This document shows positions 45,687 to 54,400 of a stretch of DNA of 64,000 bases, piece after piece. The position numbers and the translations under genes are program-made. Position 1 is the first letter of the stretch. Each line of letters opens with the position of its first letter. Source of the stretch: Symmachiella dynata. Lineage in GTDB: Bacteria > Planctomycetota > Planctomycetia > Planctomycetales > Planctomycetaceae. Location: assembly GCF_007747995.1 (NCBI RefSeq), contig NZ_CP036276.1:1045001-1109000 (forward strand), read 5' to 3'. The notes beneath the pieces were generated by a model. That model saw only the letters and a program-made list of their open reading frames with translations, was not told the origin of the DNA and ran no database searches.

Positions 45687-47285
45687 ATGCCTAACCCCGT
45701 CTCACGTCGCTCATTCCTCCAGCAATCGGCTGTGACCACTGGTGCGTTGGCGGCGGTGGGGGAGTTGTCGGCGGCTGATCAGAAACCGTCGCGGCGGCCG
45801 AATGTGCTGTTTATCATGACGGATCAACAGCGCTACGATTGTGTTGCTGCCAACGGCAACGGCATTATCAAAACGCCGCATCTGGATGCTCTGGCAGCTC
45901 AGTCGGCGAATTTTTCCCGTGCGTTTGTGCAAGCCCCGGTTTGTGTTCCCGCGCGGGCTTCGTTTTTTACTGGCCGTTATGCGCATGCCCATCGCAATCG
46001 CGTGAACTACACACCGATCGATCGCCGTACTGTTCTGCTGCCGGCGCGGCTGCGCGAAGCGGGGTTTCAAACGGCGCTGATCGGTAAGCTGCATCTGTTT
46101 TATTACCACCCACCGTCGTCCGAAAATGCACAAAAAACCGGCTTTGATATCGTGGAACTGCACGACGGGACGCACCGCACGGATCGTTGGTCGGACTATG
46201 CCCGTTGGCGGAACAAACACGATCCGCGCCGCGATGTCTATTATCGTGAACTCGCCAAGGACGTTCCTGACTTAGCCGCCAACCTGAAACCGGGCACCAA
46301 TCCCTATCGCTCGGCCATTGACGAACAATACACCGACACGACCTGGACCGGTGACCGCACACGGGCGGCATTGCGGCAAATGGCGAAAGTAGAGCAACCG
46401 TTCTTTTTGTATTCCTCTTTTTGGAAGCCGCACTCTCCCTTCGAAGTGCCGGTTCCGTTTGACAGCCTGTATAACGACGTCGATTTTGAATTGCCCCGGC
46501 CAGAATCGTTGGAAACTATCGAGCAACTGCCGTTGCCGCTGCAAAAACTGATTCTACGCGGCAACAAACCTCCGTATGACATGGACCGCGCGACGTTGAA
46601 TTGGATTTATCGCAGCTATTACGCATCGATTACACACATCGACCGCGAGGTAGGACGGATTTTGCAGACGTTAAAAGAGACCGGGCAGGCGGAGAACACG
46701 ATCGTCGTTTTCGCCTCGGATCATGGCGACCAATTGCTCGAACATGGCTTGATGGGCAAGAACGTCTTTTTCGAGGCCTCGGTCCGCGTGCCCTTGATGT
46801 TGCGTCTACCGGGACGCATTCAGCCGGGGCAATACGACGAGTTGGTGGAAACTATCGATGTGCTTCCCACGCTCATGGAATTGTGCGGCTTGCCGATTCC
46901 CGAAGATTGCCACGGACGTAGTCTCTCGCCGTTAATCGCCGACACAACGGGGGATTATGCGCCGCGAGATGCGGTGCATAGCGAGAACATTATTCCTGAA
47001 GTAATCACCGGCGGAAGCATGGATTTCGAGTTCGTGCCGGGGCAGGGGATCAAAGGTATCCGCCATCCCGACGCCAAGATGGTCCGCACCGACCGCTGGA
47101 AGTACAACTACTATCCCGAAGGGTTCGCTGAATTGTATGATCTGAAAAACGACCCGCACGAACAACACAACCTCGCCAACGACCCGGCCCGCGCAGCAAC
47201 CGTCGCGGAACTCAAGGGCCGCATTCTCGATTGGTTGATCACCGCGACCGAAACCGATCAGATCGCGAAAAAGTGGATGGTCTAA
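45687..47285 (+). CDS. Tat-exported formylglycine sulfatase
   Basis: The product is about 532 residues from ATG 45687, with GGAA upstream; an in-frame ATG at 45657 overlaps the fic stop. The twin-arginine signal is SRRSFLQQS. The sulfatase signature C-x-P-x-R is CVPAR (86-90), where C86 becomes formylglycine, the catalytic nucleophile. The calcium site includes D46 (IMTDQQ) and the later SDHGDQL region. It cleaves a sulfate ester, probably from a polysaccharide, outside the membrane. No maturase or glycan-degradation cluster is adjacent. Multiple sulfatases are typical of planctomycetes. Confidence 0.93.
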   Translation: MPNPVSRRSFLQQSAVTTGALAAVGELSAADQKPSRRPNVLFIMTDQQRYDCVAANGNGIIKTPHLDALAAQSANFSRAFVQAPVCVPARASFFTGRYAHAHRNRVNYTPIDRRTVLLPARLREAGFQTALIGKLHLFYYHPPSSENAQKTGFDIVELHDGTHRTDRWSDYARWRNKHDPRRDVYYRELAKDVPDLAANLKPGTNPYRSAIDEQYTDTTWTGDRTRAALRQMAKVEQPFFLYSSFWKPHSPFEVPVPFDSLYNDVDFELPRPESLETIEQLPLPLQKLILRGNKPPYDMDRATLNWIYRSYYASITHIDREVGRILQTLKETGQAENTIVVFASDHGDQLLEHGLMGKNVFFEASVRVPLMLRLPGRIQPGQYDELVETIDVLPTLMELCGLPIPEDCHGRSLSPLIADTTGDYAPRDAVHSENIIPEVITGGSMDFEFVPGQGIKGIRHPDAKMVRTDRWKYNYYPEGFAELYDLKNDPHEQHNLANDPARAATVAELKGRILDWLITATETDQIAKKWMV

Positions 47286-47308
47286 TTTTCCCGCCGCGCA
47301 CAACTCCC

Positions 47309-47343
47309 CCCTCTCCCTCTGGGAGAGGGGCCGGGGGTGAGGG
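47309..47343. repeat. REP-like hairpin repeat, copy 3
   Basis: This is the same hairpin as at 21601 and 27129 with one extra G in each of two runs. It lies between the sulfatase and the transporter gene. Confidence 0.8.
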
Positions 47344-47433
47344 CCGCCCACCAGATGATGTTCCCGAAGTTTCAAGCAAAACCGGCAAGTCAAAGCTCGC
47401 CCTACAATTCCAACAACAGGACCGAAAACCGCC

Positions 47434-48279
47434 GTGCCGTTTGATGTCTTCCTGCAAGTCCTGTTGGCTGCTGTGTTTCATGCTGCTTGGAATTTTGGCG
47501 CGCGGCGTGTCTCGGGCAATGTGGGTGTGATATGGTTTGGGCAGTTCGTTGGGAGTTTGATTTGCCTGCCGTTTGCGATCGCGCGAATGTCCGCGGAGAC
47601 GTCTCTGCTCGATTTAGCGTGGATTTGCCTCCCGACCGGGATCCTGCATGCGGTCTATTTTTGGATGCTGGCACAGGCCTACCGGCATGGCGACATTTCA
47701 TTGGTCTATCCCATTGCGCGAGGGACCGGCGTTGCGGGGACAGCCGTATTGGCCTTTTTTTTGCTGGGTGAACAATTATCGCTGACCGGGTTTTCCGGAA
47801 TTCTCACTATCTGTGCGGGGATTCTGCTATTGGGACTTTCCGGGAAAAACGTGCAGGCTAATAATCGCGGAATCGTGATGGCGCTCTGCACCGGCGCCGC
47901 CATTGCCGGGTATTCCCTTGTCGACAAACGGGCGGTGGGACAAATCAATCCCGTGGTGTATGGCGTGGGGCTGTGGTTAATTTCCGCGGTGCTGTTCGCC
48001 CCGGCTGCTTTGTGGAAATATCCCAACGAAGTTCGCGACGCGCTGAAGAACAAAAAACGCTACATCCTGCTGGTCGGCAGCGGATCGGTCGGTACCTATT
48101 TAGTGATCTTGTTCGCCTTTCAACGAGCCAATGTCAGCTATGTGGCCGCCGTGCGGGAGTTCGCTGTGGTCATTGGAGCAGCGCTGGGTTTTATCGTTTT
48201 GAAGGAACGCTTCACCGCCGCCAAGGCGTGGGGGATTGCTGCGATCGTGTTGGGTTTGGTGTTGGTCAAAGCGGCTTGA
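47434..48279 (+). CDS. EamA/DMT family membrane transporter
   Basis: This 281-residue protein starts at GTG 47434. It has about ten hydrophobic segments in two repeated halves, each of the EamA type: FHAAWNFGAR ... VYPIARGTGVAGTAVLAFFLLGEQLSLTGFSGILTICAGILLLG, and in the second half FAFQRANVSYVAAVREFAVVIGAALGFIVLKERFTAAKAWGIAAIVLGLVLV. Family members export or import small metabolites. The substrate is unknown. It follows the sulfatase 149 bases downstream, with a REP hairpin between, so co-transcription is uncertain. Confidence 0.9.
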   Translation: MPFDVFLQVLLAAVFHAAWNFGARRVSGNVGVIWFGQFVGSLICLPFAIARMSAETSLLDLAWICLPTGILHAVYFWMLAQAYRHGDISLVYPIARGTGVAGTAVLAFFLLGEQLSLTGFSGILTICAGILLLGLSGKNVQANNRGIVMALCTGAAIAGYSLVDKRAVGQINPVVYGVGLWLISAVLFAPAALWKYPNEVRDALKNKKRYILLVGSGSVGTYLVILFAFQRANVSYVAAVREFAVVIGAALGFIVLKERFTAAKAWGIAAIVLGLVLVKAA

Positions 48280-48642
48280 TGATCTTGTCGGTGGGCGTTG
48301 CATGAGCGGTCATTCTTTCAAAAACAAGCCAAAAACGACTCTGTGTACTTGGTTTAAGGAAATTGGGAAAACTGCGTAATATTTCTGGAATTCCCATTGG
48401 GGCCTTGGTATGTTGGAAAGGACCGCCAAATTTGCGTCGTCGACGCAAGGGTCAATGGGCGGTTGCAGTTCGACAGTATTCACTGTCAAAAAATGGTACT
48501 CACCCGTGAATTCAGAGTGGACCCGATACTGATGATTGTTGATCATCAGTGTGGTAAAGCGAAAGACTCACTTGGCTGATACCTGCACGCGTCTCGGTAG
48601 AATTCCAGCGAAGATACTCTTTTAAAACCAGGAAACATACAG
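48280..48642. other. Intergenic region upstream of the large secreted metalloprotease
   Basis: No gene is supported here. An inverted repeat with 9-bp perfect arms (ACTGATGAT and ATCATCAGT, loop TGTTG) lies at 48528-48550, about 90 bases before the metalloprotease start, and may be an operator or a 5' UTR hairpin. The rest shows nothing clear. Confidence 0.5.
48528..48550 (+). promoter_or_regulatory. Inverted repeat upstream of the secreted metalloprotease
   Basis: ACTGATGAT, five-base loop TGTTG, ATCATCAGT. The perfect 9-bp stem stands in an otherwise plain leader. Role is not known. Confidence 0.4.
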
Positions 48643-51537
48643 ATGTCGCTTTGGTCCTTACTCTCTACGTCCTGGGTGCGTTCACAACGTTTTGTGGGTC
48701 AAGATTCGCGTACTGCCAAGCAGCAGCGCAGTCGGCAAAAATTCAGCACGAGCCGCGGGCAGATACGGCTGGGGTTGGAAACGCTGGAAGACCGCACGCT
48801 GTTGAGTGCGAGTCTGATTGATTCTGATGACGTTATTATTCAGTCGACGACGTACGGCGATTTTAGGACCACGTACGAAGAGATCTCAATTGATACCTTC
48901 GCTGTGGCGAATCCACTGGCAACCACCATTATCGTGCAAGCGCCCGGCGGTGTGACATTTAATTTGATCTCCGATCCCGGCATGGACCAGCGTGCAATCG
49001 ATGGATTTGTGGATGCAGCGCTGCTGTGGTCACAAATCTTCACCGATGACGTGACGATCAACCTGGATATCGGCTTCTCCGTGTTAGCCCCAAACGTTCT
49101 TGGCCAAGCAAGCTCATCATCAATTTCCACGAGCTACTCGGACTTTTACATGGCGCTCGACGGCGATCGTACGACCCTAGAGGACGACGCAGCTGTCGCT
49201 TCCCTCTCAACGGGCAGCACCTTTGACATGTTGCTCAATCATGTCAGCAACTCGCCAGAAACGGATCTGGCTACTCCGTTCGTTGACGACGACGGCGACG
49301 CAAATAACTCGACGATTGACATCAATACCGCAACCGCCAAAGCGATCGGCCTCCTTGCTGCCAACGATTCCGCTGTCGATGCGTCTATTACTTTCAGCTC
49401 GGAATTCAGTTGGGATTTCGATCAACGTGACGGAATTAACTCGAATCAACTCGACTTTGTGGGGGTGGCCGCACACGAAATTGGCCATGCTTTAGGGTTT
49501 GTGAGCGGCGTCGATGCTTTGGACTATAACCCTGATGATTTCATGGATGACGAATTCATTTATGTCGCGCCATTGGATCTATTTCGATATTCGACAGAAA
49601 GTGCAGCTGAGGGAAGCGGAATTATTGACTGGACGGCCGACACACGATTCAAGTATTTTTCTCTCGACAACGGACAGACGAGCCTAGCGTTGTTTTCTAC
49701 TGGCACTTTTCTTGGCGACGGCTGGCAGGCGAGCCATTGGAAGGACGATCTTGGAATCGGGATCATGGATCCGACAGCGGAACCTCCCGGCGGATTGATG
49801 ACGATTTCAGACTTGGATATCTTGGCTTTTGATGTCATCGGATGGAACATCAATAAACCGCCCGCGCTGACTTCCATTGCCACGCTCCCTGGTGGAGTCG
49901 AAGATACCCCGCTGACGATCACGTATGATGACTTGTTCGCAGCCTCGGATGCTTCGGATCCTGAAGGCGATCCCATTTCGTTTTTCATCGACTCGGTCGC
50001 ATTCGGCGGAACACTCACTAAAAACGGTTCTTTGGCCATTCCCGGCACCACGCTTTCTGCTGGTGAGTCGCTGGAATGGACACCTCCGGCGAATGCGAAT
50101 GGTGATGCACTTCTCGCGTTTACTGTTCGCGCACAAGACCTTCAGTTAGCAGTCTCAACACCGTCGATTGCCGTGCGCGTTGATGTGGCCGCTGTGAATG
50201 ACGCTCCCGTCGCCGATATCGGCGACGATTATGTGTTAGGGGATCGGGCCATGATCCAGCTTGACGCTAGTGGAAGTTCTGACGTCGAGCAGTCCGCCGG
50301 CTCTTTGACCTATTTGTGGGACTTTGATAACGACGGCCAATACGATGATGCAGTCGGTGTGCGTCCAGACTTTAGTGCCGCGTACTTAAACGGGAATAGC
50401 AATGCTGTGGTGCGGGTAAAGGTCGTTGACAATGAAGGCGCTTACGATACCGATGTCGTGCGAGTGTATGGAGAGGACACCGCGGTGCTGCGGATTCGCG
50501 GCGACTACGACGGAGTGGTCGGACAGCGACGTGTGATTTCGCTGAAACTCTACGGTCCGACCGTCACGGATCAGCAATATACTTATACGGTCGATTGGGG
50601 TGACGGCAGCAAACAGCGGGTTGTGACCGGCATCTCTGGATTGTCGATCAGTAAAATCTACAACAAGACCGGGACATACACGATCACCGCGACGGCTGTG
50701 AGCAACGAGACCGGATTGAATACGTCCTACGCTCGCAACATCCGAATTGGCACGGTGCAACAGCAAGGGGACGATTTTGCCGTGACCGGGACCAACGCCC
50801 GGGACGAATTCCGCGTGGTGACTCTCGCCGGGACCGATCGTGTGGAGATCTTCCGCAACCGGATTTCGTTGGGCGTGCACACGGTCCCTGGCACGATCTA
50901 TGCCATTGGCATGGGAGGCGATGATTGGTTCCGTGGCGATCGTGGGACCTATGACGTCTACTTCGACGGCGGCAGCGGCAACAACGTCTCTTACACCTAT
51001 TATGGCGACGACACGATCCTCGGTCGTGATGGCAATGATCGCGTTTATGACTACGGTGGAGACAACCAAGTCTCAGTCGGCAACGGGAATAACTTTGTTA
51101 AAACCAATGTTGGTGACGATTACGTGATGACCGGATACGGCGACGATCGAATCATCGACTTCGGCGGCAATAATGAGATCTATGCCGGCGATGGCGACAA
51201 TGCCATCGATACCCGCAAAGGGAATGATCTGATCGTTACCGGGTCGGGCCAGGATGAGGTCAATGACCTCGGTGGCAACAACTATATTGAAGTTGGTAAC
51301 GGAAGTAACGTGGTCTCTGCGGGCATTGGTAGCGACACGATTCTGGGTGGTGATCAAGACGATAGCTTCCGCGACGACGGTGGTTTGAATTACATCTTCA
51401 CGTTTGCCGGGAACGATTTTATCGTTGCTTTCGGTACGAGCTATGTGAACTCCGGACTGGGGAGCGATTTTGTGTTCGCCAGCAACGTGCTGGACGATGA
51501 AGACGACCTGTTCGACTTGTTGGCCAGAGCCCGCTAA
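48643..51537 (+). CDS. Large exported metalloprotease with PKD and RTX-like repeats
   Basis: This 964-residue surface or secreted protein carries the planctomycete N-terminal motif LETLEDRTLLS (45-55), thought to serve in export or sorting. A metzincin-type zinc site HEIGHALGF lies at 278-286 (H278, E279, H282). A cadherin/PKD-like part follows (about 400-640), and the C-terminal 220 residues are glycine/aspartate-rich RTX-like repeats (GNDRVYDYGGDNQVSVGNGNNFV and similar), which bind calcium and fold outside the cell. I infer a calcium-stabilised extracellular protease. Export is probably through a dedicated planctomycete route, since no conventional signal peptide is clear. Confidence 0.87.
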   Translation: MSLWSLLSTSWVRSQRFVGQDSRTAKQQRSRQKFSTSRGQIRLGLETLEDRTLLSASLIDSDDVIIQSTTYGDFRTTYEEISIDTFAVANPLATTIIVQAPGGVTFNLISDPGMDQRAIDGFVDAALLWSQIFTDDVTINLDIGFSVLAPNVLGQASSSSISTSYSDFYMALDGDRTTLEDDAAVASLSTGSTFDMLLNHVSNSPETDLATPFVDDDGDANNSTIDINTATAKAIGLLAANDSAVDASITFSSEFSWDFDQRDGINSNQLDFVGVAAHEIGHALGFVSGVDALDYNPDDFMDDEFIYVAPLDLFRYSTESAAEGSGIIDWTADTRFKYFSLDNGQTSLALFSTGTFLGDGWQASHWKDDLGIGIMDPTAEPPGGLMTISDLDILAFDVIGWNINKPPALTSIATLPGGVEDTPLTITYDDLFAASDASDPEGDPISFFIDSVAFGGTLTKNGSLAIPGTTLSAGESLEWTPPANANGDALLAFTVRAQDLQLAVSTPSIAVRVDVAAVNDAPVADIGDDYVLGDRAMIQLDASGSSDVEQSAGSLTYLWDFDNDGQYDDAVGVRPDFSAAYLNGNSNAVVRVKVVDNEGAYDTDVVRVYGEDTAVLRIRGDYDGVVGQRRVISLKLYGPTVTDQQYTYTVDWGDGSKQRVVTGISGLSISKIYNKTGTYTITATAVSNETGLNTSYARNIRIGTVQQQGDDFAVTGTNARDEFRVVTLAGTDRVEIFRNRISLGVHTVPGTIYAIGMGGDDWFRGDRGTYDVYFDGGSGNNVSYTYYGDDTILGRDGNDRVYDYGGDNQVSVGNGNNFVKTNVGDDYVMTGYGDDRIIDFGGNNEIYAGDGDNAIDTRKGNDLIVTGSGQDEVNDLGGNNYIEVGNGSNVVSAGIGSDTILGGDQDDSFRDDGGLNYIFTFAGNDFIVAFGTSYVNSGLGSDFVFASNVLDDEDDLFDLLARAR

Positions 51538-51541
51538 TGGG

Positions 51542-51636
51542 CTAGAACCCGTTTCAAACCCCGGTTGCGCCTGTTCAGGAATCTATCAGGCAAGTGTCTA
51601 CGTGACGCGTCAGAGGGTTTTTGAAACTACTTGTAG
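51542..51636. repeat. Dispersed about 95-bp palindrome-ended element, copy C
   Basis: This 95-base element runs from CTAGAACCCGTTTCAAAC to TTTTTGAAACTACTTGTAG, just after the metalloprotease stop. Its reverse complement aligns with copy A over most of its length, including GCGTCACGTAGAC. Intergenic, no coding capacity. Confidence 0.75.
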
Positions 51637-51703
51637 AACCCGCTAACCGGCGGGCCGTCACAGAATCGTGAGCGGCCGCCGGTCTGGGGGGATCGGTCGC
51701 TCG

Positions 51704-53464
51704 TCATGGGACAAGCGTATCATCGTTGATGTGCTTGGCAAAGATGTCCCGTTGCACGGTCTTGTTGTCCCCGTGGAAGTACGAACTGTGAGCGCAGGCC
51801 CAATTCAATAGTGGCGGCCAGCAGCCGACGGCGTTGAGATTCAGGTACTCGGAATCGACCTCAAAGGGGATGTTTTTTAATGGCCCCCCCACGATGTCGT
51901 TTTTGGCATCCAAGTTGATCCACTGTTCCACGCAACGCGGCTTCTTGCCGTCTTCCGCTTGTTCAATCAGACGTCGCCGCACCGCGCCGATCGACAGCGC
52001 GCTGCCGACGGTGAACAGGTTGTGCACCGCATACTTCGGGATGCGATCGTTCTCTGCCAAGAGATGCAGCGCTTCATAGGCAATCACCGTGCCCCAACTG
52101 TGGCTGATGATTTCCAGGCGATGCCCTTTTTGAATCAACGGCTCGACCACCTCGGTGAAGCTATCGATGACTTGCTGGCGGATATTGCTGATCAACAGGT
52201 ACTTCATGAAATCGTCGATGCAGTCGATGCCGGGAATCCCCAGCACGGCCCGCGTGCCGCCTGAGTTCGGCGAGTAGCCATCCTCTGCGCCCGGAGCTTC
52301 ATCCATCGCTGCGCGGACCGCCCGATCGTGCAGGGTGTCGGTGATCATTTTCTTGACGTCGCTTTCGTCCTGCGACGAGATAAAACCTCGCGCTGCCGGT
52401 GTGACAATGTCGCTCCACAACACTTCGTGGCGATTGTCCGCGGGGATATCCGGTGTATAGGGTCGCATCGCCCGCCACCAACCGTTGGAATAGCCCGCTT
52501 TGTGTTCGCAGATGCCGTGCACATAGACGACATGCGTTCTGCCCGTCTCAAGACGACGACCGGCAGGGGCGACGAAGGCGGGCTGCGTCGAGAACAGCCC
52601 CCAATTTGCCAAATCGCCAGCGCATTCCAACTGCGGATCTTGATCGCGAATTTGATAACTGGGAATCAATGCTGCCGCTGACCGATGCCAGTTCGTATAG
52701 GATTGCCCGGCCCCATGTGCCTCTAGCGATTGAAACAGAGCATAGGTCAGCGCCCCGTGATAGTCGCCATCGATAAAAGCATCGTTAGATAGCTGATTGT
52801 CCCGGCAACCGGTGATTAGGATTCCGCACTGTTCCTCGACACTGCGACCGAAATGCCGGACGTTCAAATTCCGATAGGAGGTCATTGTGACTGAGTCGGC
52901 CGAGAACCCGTCTTCGATTGTGATTCCTCCCACGGCTCGAAATCGGATGTCGGGCGGAGGGAGCAACCGTTTTTTTGTCGCAGGGATCTTTGGCCCAAAC
53001 TCCTTCGTGCCGGTCCCGGAATGGCAGCAGTCCAGAATGATCGTCAGGTTCACGCCGTCGGGGACCATACGGATGATGTTTCCCAGGTCGTCGTCGAGCA
53101 GTGGATTGTCCCAGTCGTGGTCGAACGGGACTAGACATTCATCGACATGATCCAGCTCGTCGCCGTTGCGGTCGGGGACCTGCGTCCCGTGCCCGGAGTA
53201 ATGAAAGACCAAGACGTCCCCCGCCCGCGCACCATCGACCAGCCACTCCAGACGTTTCAAAATTGCCGCTTTGGTCGCCCGCTGGTCCACCAGCAACCGC
53301 ATGTCCGGGCCGGGGGTGAATCCAAAATGAGTGATCAGCATATTTCCCATCATCAGCGCATCGTTCACGCAGCCCTTGAGCGGCGCGGTGGGATATTGAT
53401 TAATACCCACCAGCAGTGCACGTTTTCGAGGTCCGCGTTGTTGTGTCGTCATTGATCGAGTCAT
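51704..53464 (-). CDS. Metacaspase-like peptidase fused to an alpha/beta hydrolase
   Basis: This 586-residue protein starts at ATG 53464 with AAAGG upstream. The N-terminal half is a peptidase C14 (caspase-like) domain: RALLVGINQYP, catalytic H92 in FHYSGHGTQ, and D-C-C-H-S-G (145-150) with the likely nucleophile C147. The C-terminal half (about 310-586) has THVVYVHGICEHKAGYSNGWW (oxyanion region), a nucleophile elbow SHSWG near 450, and FHGD late, matching an alpha/beta hydrolase or lipase. Metacaspases cut after arginine or lysine and may be calcium-activated. I infer a proteolysis-gated lipase or esterase. A coiled-coil membrane protein lies just upstream. Confidence 0.87.
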   Translation of the reverse strand: MTRSMTTQQRGPRKRALLVGINQYPTAPLKGCVNDALMMGNMLITHFGFTPGPDMRLLVDQRATKAAILKRLEWLVDGARAGDVLVFHYSGHGTQVPDRNGDELDHVDECLVPFDHDWDNPLLDDDLGNIIRMVPDGVNLTIILDCCHSGTGTKEFGPKIPATKKRLLPPPDIRFRAVGGITIEDGFSADSVTMTSYRNLNVRHFGRSVEEQCGILITGCRDNQLSNDAFIDGDYHGALTYALFQSLEAHGAGQSYTNWHRSAAALIPSYQIRDQDPQLECAGDLANWGLFSTQPAFVAPAGRRLETGRTHVVYVHGICEHKAGYSNGWWRAMRPYTPDIPADNRHEVLWSDIVTPAARGFISSQDESDVKKMITDTLHDRAVRAAMDEAPGAEDGYSPNSGGTRAVLGIPGIDCIDDFMKYLLISNIRQQVIDSFTEVVEPLIQKGHRLEIISHSWGTVIAYEALHLLAENDRIPKYAVHNLFTVGSALSIGAVRRRLIEQAEDGKKPRCVEQWINLDAKNDIVGGPLKNIPFEVDSEYLNLNAVGCWPPLLNWACAHSSYFHGDNKTVQRDIFAKHINDDTLVP

Positions 53465-53547
53465 TTGAGCTACCTTTTCATTTAGGAGTGTCGTGAGATC
53501 GGTTGAAGTTTTTTCATCCCCATGGCTCTTTATTGACCGCGTTTCCC

Positions 53548-54012
53548 TTACTTGTCCGCTTCTTGCTGCACTGGCTCTCTCAGCGCTCGTAATTCACTCA
53601 GCAGCGGTTTCAATTTTCTATCAAGTTGTTTCGCCGTCACCCCTTTCTCTTGAATTGATTGAATCGCGGCCTTCAGTTCTTCAATCTGCTTCAACATCTT
53701 GGCCGTATCTTCGTTCGTCTTGGGGGAAGCAGCGGTCGTTGGTTTTCGCACTTCGCATTTGAATGACTTCAATTCTTTGTCGAAATGTTGCGCCGTCAGC
53801 TTGCCGGTGGCATTGGCTTGGATGGACTTTTCCATTTCGTTGAGCTTGTCTAACAGCTTGTCCGTATCACCGGTGGTGCCAAAATGGATGTAAGGTGCTA
53901 TGACCGAGGCGATCAGCAAAATCAAAAGCACGATTGCAGCGATTCCCAACCACATATTGATTTTGAATAGCTTCTGCAGTTGTTGTTGGGGGTCCTGAGG
54001 ATCGGTGGGCAT
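53548..54012 (-). CDS. Single-pass membrane protein with coiled coil
   Basis: The product is about 154 residues from ATG 54012, with GGAGG six bases upstream. One transmembrane helix lies at about 21-42 (WLGIAAIVLLILLIASVIAPYI). The following 110 residues have a strong coiled-coil character (LLDKLNEMEKSIQANATGKL, EDTAKMLKQIEELKAAIQSIQE). No enzyme motif is seen. It is 83 bases upstream of the metacaspase-hydrolase gene on the same strand, so they probably form a unit, with this protein anchoring or regulating the enzyme at the membrane. Confidence 0.8.
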   Translation of the reverse strand: MPTDPQDPQQQLQKLFKINMWLGIAAIVLLILLIASVIAPYIHFGTTGDTDKLLDKLNEMEKSIQANATGKLTAQHFDKELKSFKCEVRKPTTAASPKTNEDTAKMLKQIEELKAAIQSIQEKGVTAKQLDRKLKPLLSELRALREPVQQEADK

Positions 54013-54400
54013 CGGTAACCTCCGATTGGCATGTTTGAGAAATTGATAACCTTCGGTGAGTGATTTCTTGGCGAATGGATTTTGCACAGGGAGCATTTCC
54101 TGAAATGGGGCCTGATCTGACGAGCCGCAGTGCACAATCACGCTAGCAATCCCGAGTGCCAACAAGCTGGCACACCTGTTTTGGGATTGGCGAATTTTTC
54201 GAAATCCCCCGAAACCCCATAATTTCCTATTCGGAAGAGCGAATGGCTTGGTGAAACGCGGGGGAGAGACTGTTGGAAACTCCGGTCGCGGCAGTCGCGA
54301 TTCACCAATATCCGGCGTTGTCATCCAGCCAGCCTGTCTTAGAATGTAAGACCTGTTGGCCGGATGGTTTTGACCCCATTCAGAGAGTGAGGAACTTGCG
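54013..54400. other. Divergent intergenic region, includes duplicated leader
   Basis: It lies between the coiled-coil protein and the ffh-like gene. From about 54299 it carries a stretch, TTCACCAATATCCGGCGTTG and on, that recurs at 55831 upstream of the true ffh. This shared leader is part of the ffh tandem duplication. No gene is supported. Confidence 0.6.
54299..54346 (+). repeat. Duplicated ffh leader segment, copy 1
   Basis: TTCACCAATATCCGGCGTTG continues to TCATCCAGCCAG and AGAATG. It matches 55829-55875 closely, with one small change in the middle. This fixes the left edge of the duplicated unit to about this point. Confidence 0.85.
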
